From: Campylobacter troglodytis
Lineage (GTDB): Bacteria; Campylobacterota; Campylobacteria; Campylobacterales; Campylobacteraceae
Assembly (NCBI RefSeq): GCF_006864425.1
Contig: NZ_QHLI01000032.1
Span: forward strand, 1-32,435
Length of the DNA stretch: 32,435 nucleotides
Direction of reading: 5' to 3'
Of the stretch, positions 17,870 through 26,084 are shown in pieces. How positions within the stretch are numbered: position 1 is the first letter of the stretch; each line of letters opens with the position of its first letter. The translations under genes were made by a program, and so were the position numbers. Below the pieces are notes generated by a model that ran no database searches, was not told the DNA's origin, and saw nothing but the letters and a program-made list of their open reading frames with translations.

Positions 17870-17908
17870 TTACTTCGCGCTACTCGCCTTGTCCCTTTGC
17901 GAGAAGGG
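17870..17908 (+). repeat. Short transposase insertion B2 (site 2)
   Basis: Lies where copy A has VFG-MLKR. In the matching frame it reads F-LLRATRLVPLRE-G-MLKR. Same site as D2. Upstream codons are eroded. Confidence 0.75.
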
Positions 17909-18053
17909 ATGCTAAAACGCTAGGCTAATGTTTATACACTAAAACACCTGCTTTGCCAAAGAATTATTGCCTATCATAAAGGACTTTTCTTAGCTTAAAG
18001 AAAGTGAAATTTACAGCGATAAACTAAAATCCTATGATGGTTTGGTGGATTTT

Positions 18054-18085
18054 TTACTTCGCTAGGTCCCTCCCTTTACAAGAAG
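18054..18085 (+). repeat. Short transposase insertion B3 (site 3)
   Basis: Lies after LVDF. TTACTTCGCTAGGTCCCTCC followed by CTTTACAAGAAGG. Shorter than D3 and shifted, as expected for a decayed copy. Confidence 0.65.
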
Positions 18086-18161
18086 GAGCAAGTTTATAGG
18101 GTAAAGCACACCAAATTCGAGTTTGTAAAGAAACACAAGCACATAAACGAAATTGTGAATT

Positions 18162-18203
18162 CTTTTGCTTCGTGTTACTCGTCTTGCAACTGCGTAGTAG
18201 AAG
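18162..18203 (+). repeat. Short transposase insertion B4 (site 4)
   Basis: Lies where copy A has NFWGF. Net about +34 nt; TTTTGCTTCGTGTTACTCGT then a tail GCGTAGTAGAAG like that of B1. Confidence 0.65.
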
Positions 18204-18372
18204 TTTGCGAAATTGACACTTGCTAAATTTAAGGGCTAAGAAAGAAAATTTTATCCTTCATTTAAAAGAAACAAAATTAAGACAAAAAATTTAAGGCAAA
18301 ATTCTCATCAAAATTTGCTTAAATTGATAAGCCAAAATTCTCTTAGAGTATCTTGAGCCAAAAATATATAAG

Positions 18373-19749
18373 CTAAGACCTCAAAAAGCTTTCTAAATTT
18401 TGAATTTGTTTTTCTACACTCTCAACAGAGCTTGAACCCTCGCTTTGCTTTGAATTTAGAGAAGCCTCTAAATTCAAAAGCCTTTGTGCGTTCTCATCAA
18501 AAAGCGGCTCGATTTCTTGTAAATTTGTAATTTCACTTAGATCAAGCCCCATTTCATCAGCCTTTGCAACGACTTTTCCCACTATGAAATGAGCCTTTCT
18601 AAACGGCACGCCCTTTTCACGCACCAAAAAATCTGCTAAATCAGTCGCCAGCAAATGCCCTTTTTCACAAGCCTTCCTCATAGTTTTTTCATTGAGAGTT
18701 AGCTCTTTTAGCATTTCGTTAAGTATGACAAGGCTTTGCGTAGCGTTTTTAACGCTATCAAAGACACATTCTTTGTCCTCTTGCATATCCTTGTTGTAGG
18801 CAAGGGGCAAGGCTTTCATCGTGCTTAAGAGCGACATTAAATTTCCATATGCCCTACCTGTTTTACCGCGGATAAGTTCGCAAACATCTGGGTTTTTCTT
18901 TTGTGGCATTATCGAAGAGCCTGTGGAGTAGGCATCACTGATACTCACAAAACCGAATTCGCTACTAGAAAAGAGTATTAACTCCTCGCAAAGCCTTGAA
19001 GTGTGCGTAAAAATGACGCTTATGTCATAAAGCAGATCAAGGGCAAAGTCCCTGTCGCTTACCGCGTCCATAGCATTTGGCATTGTATCTGCGAAACCTA
19101 GAAGTTTTGCTGTGAATTTCCTATCCGTCTTGTAGCTAGTTCCCGCACAAGCACAAGCACCAAGTGGAGAAAAGTCTGCTAATTCATAACTTGAACGAAG
19201 CCTTTTTATGTCGCGTGCGAACATAAAGGCATAAGTTAGTATATAAAAGGCAAAGCTTATGGGCTGAGCGTGTTGCAAATGAGTAAAGCTTGGCATAACT
19301 GTGTTTTTGTGGGACTTTGCAAGATTTATGAGCGTTGAAATTAATTCTTTTAGTAAATCTTGCAAGATTAAATTGTGCTTTCTTGTATAAAGCTTAAAAT
19401 CAGTAGCCACCTGATCGTTTCTACTTCTTGCTGTGTGAAGTTTGCCTCCTACCTCGCCTACAAGTTCGCTCAAACGGCGCTCCACAGCCATATGTATATC
19501 TTCATCTTTTAGATCAAAATCAAACTTGCCCTCTTCTATCTCATCTTGCACAGCCTCTAAGCCCTTTATAAGCGTGTCGCACTCGGCTTTTGTGAGTATG
19601 CCACATTTTGAAAGCATAGTAGCGTGGGCGATTGATCCTTGAATGTCTTCTTTATAAAGTTCTTTATCAAAGGGCAAACTAGCGTTAAATTCCTTTAAAA
19701 GCTCACTACTTTGAAGCTTAAATCGACCTGACCAAGTTTGATTTTTCAT
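18373..19749 (-). CDS. argH: Argininosuccinate lyase (ArgH)
   Basis: The 458-residue cytoplasmic enzyme splits argininosuccinate into arginine and fumarate, the last step of arginine synthesis. The fumarase/aspartase superfamily signature [12 protein letters not shown] is at about 277-288, with [12 protein letters not shown] and [10 protein letters not shown] upstream. Length is typical. Start ATG at 19749 lies only 3 nt after the pckA stop, so the gene is probably in one transcript with pckA and pycB, with translation coupled. Fumarate released here can feed the pathway served by the two upstream genes. An IS remnant abuts its 3' end, and no clear terminator is seen between them. Confidence 0.97.
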   Translation of the reverse strand: MKNQTWSGRFKLQSSELLKEFNASLPFDKELYKEDIQGSIAHATMLSKCGILTKAECDTLIKGLEAVQDEIEEGKFDFDLKDEDIHMAVERRLSELVGEVGGKLHTARSRNDQVATDFKLYTRKHNLILQDLLKELISTLINLAKSHKNTVMPSFTHLQHAQPISFAFYILTYAFMFARDIKRLRSSYELADFSPLGACACAGTSYKTDRKFTAKLLGFADTMPNAMDAVSDRDFALDLLYDISVIFTHTSRLCEELILFSSSEFGFVSISDAYSTGSSIMPQKKNPDVCELIRGKTGRAYGNLMSLLSTMKALPLAYNKDMQEDKECVFDSVKNATQSLVILNEMLKELTLNEKTMRKACEKGHLLATDLADFLVREKGVPFRKAHFIVGKVVAKADEMGLDLSEITNLQEIEPLFDENAQRLLNLEASLNSKQSEGSSSVESVEKQIQNLESFLRS

Positions 19750-19752
19750 CTT

Positions 19753-21336
19753 TTATCTTAGATCTGGTCCAAATTTGCTAAATTTAACCCCATCAGGCAC
19801 ATCTTCATATCTTTTGAAATTTTTGATAAATCTTTGAGCTAATTCTTTCCTAGCCTCCTTGTAGGCTTCTTTGTCAGCCCAAGCATTGATCGGATTTAAA
19901 AGCTGGGTTTCAACCCCGTCCAAGGCTCTTGGTATAGCCAAATTAAACACCTCAAAATTCTCAAATTCACAGTCTTTAATGCTCCCATCCAAGATAGCAT
20001 TCACGCAAGCCCTTGTAGCTTTTATACTCATCCTCTTGCCTACCCCATAGCTACCTCCCATCCAGCCTGTATTTACTAGATAGGCACTTACCTTGTGTTT
20101 GTCTATCTTTTCGCTAAGTAGTTTTGCATAAACTGTTGGATGATGTGGCATAAAGGGCTCTCCAAAGCAAGCTGAAAAGGTGGATTTTGGCTCTGTGATG
20201 CCTCTTTCTGTGCCTGGTATCCTTGCTGTGTAGCCACTTAGAAAATAATACATAGCCTGTTCTTTTGTAAGCTTACTTACAGGAGGTAGGATACCAAAGG
20301 CATCGGCACTTAAAAAGATGATATTTTGAGGATGGGGTGCTTTTAGGGTTTTTTCGTGATTTTTAATATGATAAATAGGATAAGACACCCTCGTGTTTTC
20401 AGTTTTTGAAGCATCTGCGTAATCTACACTTTTATCAGGTCTTAAAACTACATTTTCCAAAAGGGCATCTCGCTTTATGGCTGCGTAAATTTCAGGCTCA
20501 CTTGCAGGGTCTAAATTTATGCACTTTGCATAACAACCACCCTCAAAATTAAACACCCCCTCATCGTCCCAGCCATGCTCATCATCGCCGATGAGTTTTC
20601 GTCTTTCATCTGTTGAAAGTGTGGTTTTGCCTGTTCCTGAAAGTCCGAAAAATAAGGCTGTATCGCCTTTTTCTCCAACATTTGCCGAACAGTGCATAGG
20701 AAATTTGCCCTCCAAAGGAAGCCAGTAATTCATCATAGAAAAAATGCCCTTTTTCATCTCGCCTCCATACCAGGTGCCACCAATTACTCCTATATTTTTT
20801 TCCACATTAAAAATTACAAAGACCTCTGAATTTAAGCCATCCTTCTCATAGTCCTCATTTACGCATCTGCAAGCATTATACACCACAAAATCAGGGCTAA
20901 AATTTGCAAGCTCGCTTCGTGCTGGACGAATGAACATGTTTTTAACAAAATGTGCTTGCCAAGCCACCTGAGTAACAAAGCGAACAGCCTTTCTACTACT
21001 TAAACTTGCACCACAATAAGCATCTTGGACATAAATGTCGCTATTTGAAAGCTGCTTTCTTGCCTTTTGCAAGAGCTTGTTAAAGAGCTCTTCTGTGATG
21101 GGGCGGTTGATCTTGCCCCAGGATATAAATTTTTGTGAGGGATCTTGCTTGACGAAGTATTTATCTTTTGGGCTTCTGCCTGTGAAGATGCCCGTATCTA
21201 CGCAAAAGGTGCCATTGTCTATTAGTTCGCCTTCTTTGTTTTGCACCTCGTGCTTAAAAAGTTCCTCATAGTCTATATTATAAAAGATCTCTTTAACATC
21301 ACTTAAACCTAAATTCTCAAAGCCGTTAATTTTCAT
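19753..21336 (-). CDS. pckA: Phosphoenolpyruvate carboxykinase, ATP type (PckA)
   Basis: The enzyme converts oxaloacetate + ATP to phosphoenolpyruvate + CO2 + ADP, the entry to gluconeogenesis. ATP-type features are clear: the P-loop [11 protein letters not shown] (about 230-240), [20 protein letters not shown] after it, RSPKDKY near the N-terminus and [20 protein letters not shown] towards the C-terminus. I place the start at ATG 21336 rather than TTG 21339 because AAGGAT is well spaced for the ATG; the product then has 527 residues. The ribosome binding site overlaps the pycB stop, indicating coupling. Campylobacter usually lacks 6-phosphofructokinase and depends on this route for sugar phosphates. 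Confidence 0.97.
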   Translation of the reverse strand: MKINGFENLGLSDVKEIFYNIDYEELFKHEVQNKEGELIDNGTFCVDTGIFTGRSPKDKYFVKQDPSQKFISWGKINRPITEELFNKLLQKARKQLSNSDIYVQDAYCGASLSSRKAVRFVTQVAWQAHFVKNMFIRPARSELANFSPDFVVYNACRCVNEDYEKDGLNSEVFVIFNVEKNIGVIGGTWYGGEMKKGIFSMMNYWLPLEGKFPMHCSANVGEKGDTALFFGLSGTGKTTLSTDERRKLIGDDEHGWDDEGVFNFEGGCYAKCINLDPASEPEIYAAIKRDALLENVVLRPDKSVDYADASKTENTRVSYPIYHIKNHEKTLKAPHPQNIIFLSADAFGILPPVSKLTKEQAMYYFLSGYTARIPGTERGITEPKSTFSACFGEPFMPHHPTVYAKLLSEKIDKHKVSAYLVNTGWMGGSYGVGKRMSIKATRACVNAILDGSIKDCEFENFEVFNLAIPRALDGVETQLLNPINAWADKEAYKEARKELAQRFIKNFKRYEDVPDGVKFSKFGPDLR

Positions 21337-21345
21337 CAATCATCC

Positions 21346-23148
21346 TTATTTGTAAATAGCTAAATTCTGCCCCTCGCTGACACTATCAGCCATCTTTACG
21401 CAAAGACGATCTATAATGCCATCCTTTGGTGCATTTACCTCAATCTCCATCTTCATAGCCTCCAAGACAAAGACGGTTTGACCTGCCTTAACCTCATCCC
21501 CTTCGACCACAAGTATCTTAAATACATTGCCCGAAATACTAGCCTGAATTCCTTGTGCGTTTGCATCGACACTTGCTGCACTTGAAGTTTGTGAATTTGT
21601 GGGGCTTGTAGATTCTACTTTATTGACACTTTTAACGCTCACAGCTTCATCAAAGCCAGCTTGAACCTCTACATGGTATTTGCTACCATTTACTGAGACT
21701 GTGAATTTACTCTCATCAGCACTGACAGACTTTGGCATTTGTGAAATTTTACGCACATTTACCTTTGCCTCTCCCTTTAAAAAGGCTATGCCCTTCTCCT
21801 TACAAGCTGCTGCTATGAAGATATTTTCCTCGCTTGTCTCAATGCCTTCTTTTTCAAGCTCTTTTTTTGTAAATTCCAAGCTCTTGGTCTCGTCTTTATT
21901 GGCTAGATCAAGTGCCTTTTCCTTTGTGGGTTTTAGCTTTAATTGCTCACTTGCAAGCTGAACTACTTCTTTGTCAGGTGCCACTGGCGTTTTGCCAAAG
22001 TAGCCTAAAACCATTTTGCCGTAGCCATCTGCGATTTTCTTCCACTTGCCAAACATTACATTATTAAAGGCTTGTTGGAAATAAAACTGACTAACGGGGG
22101 TTACACTGGATCCAAAGCCTCCCTTTTCGACCACCTCACGCATAGCCTTGATCACCTCTGGGAATTTATCTAAGATCTTATTGTCCCTCATCATTTGAGT
22201 ATTTGCAGTTAATGCTCCTCCTGGCATAGGAGAAAAGGGGATTAAAGGACTTACCATACTAGCCTCTGGAGGGAAAAAATAATCCCTCATACAGTCCTTA
22301 AACACCTCTTCATACTTTAAAATTCTCTCCTCATCAAGCCCACCAAGATCGTAATTTTTCCCCTTAACAGCGTGTAGCATAGTAAGTATGTCAGGCTGAC
22401 TTGTGCCACCACTTACAGGAGCAGCAGCTAGATCAATTCCATCCGCACCTGCTTCAAGGGCAGCTAAATAACAAGCCACGCTTACTCCTGCTGTTTCGTG
22501 GGTGTGAAGTCTTAGATGGGTGCTACTTGGCAAATGCTTTCTTGCCATTTTTATGGTTTCATAAATTTTATTAGGATTTGAGGTGCCACTAGCATCCTTA
22601 AAACAGACACTATCAAAGGGAATTTCAGCCTTTAATATCTCTTTTAGAGATTTTTCATAAAAGGCTACATCGTGTGCTCCAAAACAACCAGCAGGAAGAT
22701 CCATCAAGGTAACGACCACCTCGTGCTTTAAGCCGTGTTTTGTGATGCACTCAGCACTGAATTTAAGATTTTCAGCATCATTTAAGGCATCAAAATTACG
22801 AACTGTTGTGGTGCCGTGCTTTTTAAAAAGCTTGGCGTGTAAATCAATAAGCTCTGAGCTTCCTGTGTCAAGGGTTACTGTATTTACCCCTCTTGCTAGG
22901 GTTTGTAAATTTGCCTCTTCTCCAACAACAGCACGAAATTTATCCATCATCTCAAAGGCATCTTCATTAAGATAAAAATAAAGGCTTTGAAATCTAGCCC
23001 CCCCTCCAAATTCAAAATGCCTAAGCCCTGCTTCTTTTGCTGCCTCAACAGCTGGCAAAAAGTCCTCTATAAGCACCCTTGCACCATAAACGGACTGAAA
23101 GCCGTCTCTAAAACTTGTGTCCATAATGTCAATGAATTTCTTCGCCAT
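21346..23148 (-). CDS. pycB: Pyruvate carboxylase subunit B / oxaloacetate decarboxylase alpha-type (PycB)
   Basis: The 600-residue protein has an N-terminal carboxyltransferase TIM barrel (DTSFRDGFQS at 10-19, VCFKDASGTSNPN, LRLHTHETAGVSVA metal-binding His pair) and a C-terminal biotin domain with EAMKME; the biotinyl lysine is K566. In Campylobacter this protein pairs with a separate biotin carboxylase PycA to carboxylate pyruvate to oxaloacetate. No oxaloacetate decarboxylase beta or gamma membrane subunit is seen nearby, which favours the carboxylase role over a sodium pump. A Ser/Thr/Ala-rich linker (about 500-530) joins the domains. It heads the pycB-pckA-argH transcript, and the next gene consumes its product. 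Confidence 0.93.
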   Translation of the reverse strand: MAKKFIDIMDTSFRDGFQSVYGARVLIEDFLPAVEAAKEAGLRHFEFGGGARFQSLYFYLNEDAFEMMDKFRAVVGEEANLQTLARGVNTVTLDTGSSELIDLHAKLFKKHGTTTVRNFDALNDAENLKFSAECITKHGLKHEVVVTLMDLPAGCFGAHDVAFYEKSLKEILKAEIPFDSVCFKDASGTSNPNKIYETIKMARKHLPSSTHLRLHTHETAGVSVACYLAALEAGADGIDLAAAPVSGGTSQPDILTMLHAVKGKNYDLGGLDEERILKYEEVFKDCMRDYFFPPEASMVSPLIPFSPMPGGALTANTQMMRDNKILDKFPEVIKAMREVVEKGGFGSSVTPVSQFYFQQAFNNVMFGKWKKIADGYGKMVLGYFGKTPVAPDKEVVQLASEQLKLKPTKEKALDLANKDETKSLEFTKKELEKEGIETSEENIFIAAACKEKGIAFLKGEAKVNVRKISQMPKSVSADESKFTVSVNGSKYHVEVQAGFDEAVSVKSVNKVESTSPTNSQTSSAASVDANAQGIQASISGNVFKILVVEGDEVKAGQTVFVLEAMKMEIEVNAPKDGIIDRLCVKMADSVSEGQNLAIYK

Positions 23149-23174
23149 AAGCTACCTTTTTAGTTTTTGTTTTA

Positions 23175-23196
23175 ATTATACAAAGTTTTCATTATA
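23175..23196 (-). promoter_or_regulatory. Tandem -10 elements of the pycB promoter
   Basis: Two perfect TATAAT hexamers on the minus strand (at 23175-23180 and 23191-23196) lie 27-48 nt before the pycB start. They suggest two overlapping sigma-70 promoters or one with two start sites. Confidence 0.65.
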
Positions 23197-23310
23197 CTTT
23201 GCTTGAATTTTTAAATGAAAACTTACTAAATTCTTAATTTTGTGTAAAAAAATTTACACAGATATTTAAAAATCAAGCTTAGTTTAAAGAGCAAATTTGA
23301 TCCCCTCACT

Positions 23311-24699
23311 TCAAGTTCCTACAAATTTAAACAAAACAAAGTTCCACAAATAGGTTAAAATTTGAGGAAAGAGGTTATTTAGGGCAACCAAGATAATAGC
23401 CAAGGGCGAGATGTAACGCAAGAAAAAATACCAAATTTCAAAGTAAATTCCACTCATATAGGGCTTGAAAAGTATTTGCAAGGCTTCTTTTTTAAGCACA
23501 AAGCCTGTAAATATGGCAGCACAAATGCCACCTATTGGCATAATAATATTTGATGAGAGGTAATCAAGGCAGTCAAAAAAGCTCTTTCCAAAAAGCGTCA
23601 AAGCCTCGCTAGTAGCTGAGATATAAGAAAATACGCACATCGTGCCTAGCACATACACTACAATGCCTATGTACACGAGGGCTTTGAGGCGGCTCATTTT
23701 GTAGGTGTTGATGAGATAAAAGGCGAAAGGCTCTATCATCGACACCGCGCTCGTTACGCCAGCAAAAAATAGCGAGAGGAAAAAGGCTACGGCTAGGATA
23801 TTTCCTACAAGGCCTAGCTTTGCAAAGAGCGTCATTAGTGAGACGAAGATTAGCCCAGGTCCTTGCTGGGTAGGATCTGCACCAAATTCAAAGATAAAGG
23901 TAAAGACTATAAGCCCCATCATAAGTCCGATTAGTATGTTTATGATGATGATCCAAATGGTGCTAGTTATGAAATTTGTACGGTCTGGCAAACTTGCCGA
24001 GTAAGTCATAATGGTGCCAACTCCCAAAGACAAGCTAAAAAAGGCAAGTCCTAGGGCTGCAAGTATGGAATTTAGACTAAGGGCTGAAAAATTTGGCACA
24101 AACAAAAAGCTAGCTGCCTCCCCAAAGCCCTCTTTAGCAACTGCGTAAAAGAGCATTAAGCAAAGTAGGATGAAAAGAGTGGGCATCATATAGACATTTA
24201 GCCTTTCTATACCGCTTTTAATGCCCTTGCTAACAACCCAAAAGATAAAGAAAAAAACAAAGCTAAAACAAAGCATTTGCACCAAAGCTTCTTGACTGAG
24301 TAGGGTTTCAAAAGATTCTTTGCTTTGAGCCAACTCGGCTGGAAGAGTGCCAAAAGATACTACAAAATAGCGAACCACCCAGCCTATAACCACAAGATAA
24401 AAGCTAGCAACTATAATGGCTCCCGTCATAACCCAGCCAGCTAGGCTCCAAGCCGTCTTATGCGTGGGAGCTAGGCTTTTGTAGGCATTTACAGGGTCTT
24501 TTTCGCTAAGCTTTCCCATACTAAGCTCAGCCAAGAAGATCACAAAGCCAACGCCTAAGGTTAATATAAGATAAAGAAGCACAAAGGCTGAGCCGCCGTT
24601 TTGTCCCACGAGTGTGGGGAATTTCCACGCATTGCCAAGCCCTACAGCAGAACCAGCCACGGCTAAAACGAAGCCTATCTTAGAGAATTTTGAACTCAA
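23311..24699 (-). CDS. Sodium-dependent transporter, SNF (neurotransmitter:sodium symporter) family
   Basis: The 462-residue inner-membrane protein begins with the family signature GSAVGLGNAWKFPTLVGQNGG in TM1 and continues through about 11-12 hydrophobic helices, including AELSMGK after TM2 and the unwound GVGTIMTYSASLPD in TM6. Bacterial members import amino acids or related solutes with sodium; the substrate cannot be read from sequence. The start is TTG at 24699, chosen because AGAAGGGA is correctly spaced and TM1 begins just after it. In C. jejuni I recall two such genes side by side here; only one is present. It is read in the same direction as pycB but separated by 160 nt with promoters. 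Confidence 0.92.
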   Translation of the reverse strand: MSSKFSKIGFVLAVAGSAVGLGNAWKFPTLVGQNGGSAFVLLYLILTLGVGFVIFLAELSMGKLSEKDPVNAYKSLAPTHKTAWSLAGWVMTGAIIVASFYLVVIGWVVRYFVVSFGTLPAELAQSKESFETLLSQEALVQMLCFSFVFFFIFWVVSKGIKSGIERLNVYMMPTLFILLCLMLFYAVAKEGFGEAASFLFVPNFSALSLNSILAALGLAFFSLSLGVGTIMTYSASLPDRTNFITSTIWIIIINILIGLMMGLIVFTFIFEFGADPTQQGPGLIFVSLMTLFAKLGLVGNILAVAFFLSLFFAGVTSAVSMIEPFAFYLINTYKMSRLKALVYIGIVVYVLGTMCVFSYISATSEALTLFGKSFFDCLDYLSSNIIMPIGGICAAIFTGFVLKKEALQILFKPYMSGIYFEIWYFFLRYISPLAIILVALNNLFPQILTYLWNFVLFKFVGT

Positions 24700-24721
24700 A
24701 ATTATCCCTTCTTTTTAGTCT

Positions 24722-25081
24722 TTTGTATATTTGTTAATTTTAACTTAAAAATTTAAGAAAGATCATTTACGATTTAGAATTTAAGCCAAAAATTCATAAA
24801 ATTTTCATTAAAAAATCAAAATTTGCACAAAATTTCTAAGAAATACCACGCAAAGCTACTTAATGCCTTAAAAATTCAGGCTTGAAATCTTAAAATTTTC
24901 TAAAATTCACAAACAAGCTTAAAAATTCAAGGCTAAAAAATAAATTGAATTTTTATAAAGATATATTAAAGCTTAATTTAAATTTTTAAGATTTTTATTT
25001 TAGCAAATGATTAGCAAAAATATCTTTTGGATATACCTTATATATAGCCCTTTTTAACAAAAAAGTACATTTAACAAGACA
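24722..25081. other. AT-rich intergenic region, no gene seen
   Basis: Many AAAATTCA and TTTAAGTT motifs; no coding frame of note. On the minus strand the transporter promoter should lie at its left edge. It ends at the target duplication of IS copy C. Confidence 0.45.
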
Positions 25082-25252
25082 AATTTTTAGGCTCAATTAA
25101 ACTTAACAAGATTTTTTCTTATCAATTTTAATAAATTTTTATGAGAATGTTGTCCTAAAATTTTGCTACTATATCTCAATTTTGTTTCTTTTAAATGAGA
25201 GACAAAATTTTATTATTTGGCCATTAAATTTGGCAAGTTTAAATTTCGCAAA

Positions 25253-25291
25253 GCTCCTTTTGCTTAAAGTTACGAGCATTAGCGAAGTAAA
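25253..25291 (-). repeat. Short transposase insertion C4 (site 4)
   Basis: Net +33 nt against copy A, between NF and FAK codons. It reads through without stop as FTSLMLVTLSKRS. Confidence 0.8.
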
Positions 25292-25374
25292 AAAATTCAT
25301 AATTTTATTTATGCGCTTGTGCCTCTTTGCAAACTCGAATTTGGCATACTTTACCATATAATGTATCTTTGCGC

Positions 25375-25416
25375 ATTCTTGCAAAGGTAGGGACCTAAGA
25401 GACTTAAGTAAAAAAT
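25375..25416 (-). repeat. Short transposase insertion C3 (site 3)
   Basis: Same position as B3 and D3. ATTTTTTACTTAAGTCTC, then TTAGGTCCCTACCTTTGCAAG, with the GGTCCCT segment shared with B3. Confidence 0.65.
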
Positions 25417-25527
25417 ACCTTAAAATTCCTTAAATTATATCTGCTAAATTTGAAAATGGATTTTTGTTTTTCATAGGACTTAGCTTAAAAACCCTTTGAT
25501 TTAAGTTTAATTGAGCCAATTTTTAAA

Positions 25528-25558
25528 GATTTTTTAAAGAGCCTCGAAACTGAGGCTC
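25528..25558 (-). terminator. Terminator of the katA-ankyrin transcript
   Basis: On the minus strand GAGCCTCAGTTTCGAGGCTC forms a 7-bp GC-rich stem followed by TTTAAAAAATC. It lies just behind the ankyrin gene stop and just before the target duplication of IS copy C. Confidence 0.55.
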
Positions 25559-25561
25559 AAC

Positions 25562-26029
25562 TTAGGCAAAACTAAGTAGTTTAGCAAATCTTTGAAATAA
25601 GCTAGGCTTTGCGTAGCTTAAAAGAAGCTTTAAGATTTCCTTCCTTCTAAACATTATGGCTGTGTTTATGGGGCTTAGCATAGAAGCACTAGCACCGTTA
25701 GGATTTGCACCCCTTTCTAGTAAAATTTTAGCTACCTCCTCGTAGCCCTTAAAACAAACCCCAGCAAGAGGCGTGTGTCCTTTATCATTGGTCTGATCTA
25801 TATTTGCACCAAAATCAAGCAGTAATTTTACGCTTTCTATATTATTATGATAGCTTGCAAGCATTAAGAGTGTGTCGCCTTTGTGGTTGGCTAAATTCAC
25901 ATTCAAGCCGTTTTCAAGCATTATTTTTAAAGAATCTACATCGTTATTTCTAGCAAAGTCAAAAGACATCTTTACAAATTCTTGCATCTTTTCTTGTTCT
26001 TCTTGTGTTAAATTCATAGTTTTTTGCAT
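25562..26029 (-). CDS. Ankyrin-repeat protein (KatA-associated, Cj1386-like)
   Basis: The 155-residue cytoplasmic protein has a charged N-terminal helix (TQEEQEKMQEFVKMSFDFAR) and about four ankyrin repeats: NNDVDSLKIMLENGLNVNLA, GDTLLMLASYHNNIESVKLL, GHTPLAGVCFKGYEEVAKIL and SPINTAIMFRRKEILKLLLS. There is no signal peptide. It directly follows katA, as the ankyrin gene Cj1386 follows katA in C. jejuni, where it is reported to supply haem to catalase for full activity. RBS AGGAG lies 6 nt before ATG. Cotranscription with katA is likely, with a small palindrome between them. Confidence 0.88.
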   Translation of the reverse strand: MQKTMNLTQEEQEKMQEFVKMSFDFARNNDVDSLKIMLENGLNVNLANHKGDTLLMLASYHNNIESVKLLLDFGANIDQTNDKGHTPLAGVCFKGYEEVAKILLERGANPNGASASMLSPINTAIMFRRKEILKLLLSYAKPSLFQRFAKLLSFA

Positions 26030-26050
26030 ATCAAACTCCTTAAAATGAGA

Positions 26051-26067
26051 TGAGCCTTAAAGGCTCA
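26051..26067 (-). promoter_or_regulatory. Hairpin between katA and the ankyrin gene
   Basis: TGAGCCTTTAAGGCTCA on the minus strand is an inverted repeat (7-bp stem, 3-nt loop) in the 55-nt gap. No T-run follows, so it is more likely an mRNA-processing or stability structure that lowers downstream expression than a full terminator. Confidence 0.4.
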
Positions 26068-26084
26068 CCTTTACTTAGCAAGGC

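Larger units (their letters stand above)
17760..18359 (+). mobile_element. IS1595-type insertion sequence, copy B (5'-truncated)
   Basis: The sequence follows copy A from the transposase segment GAGAGTTATTT to the right end, a degenerate terminal repeat TTAGAGTATCTTGAGCC (18343-18359). The left end is missing. All four short insertions are present relative to copy A. The stop after MLKR is shared. The element ends 13 nt before the argH stop codon, on the opposite strand. Confidence 0.75.
25082..25525 (-). mobile_element. IS1595-derived non-autonomous element, copy C, with target duplication
   Basis: Perfect terminal inverted repeats GGCTCAATTAAACTTAA (25090-25106) and TTAAGTTTAATTGAGCC (25501-25517) bound a 428-bp element. 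The 8-mer AATTTTTA is present on both outer sides (25082-25089 and 25518-25525), the 8-bp target duplication expected for IS1595. Inside, a minus-strand frame (25169-25384) keeps only the transposase C-terminus: VKYAKFEFAKRHKRINKIMN and KFKLAKFNG. The catalytic N-terminal half is absent, so it must have moved in trans or been shortened afterwards. It carries insertions at sites 3 and 4. It lies just behind the ankyrin gene's terminator hairpin. Confidence 0.9.
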
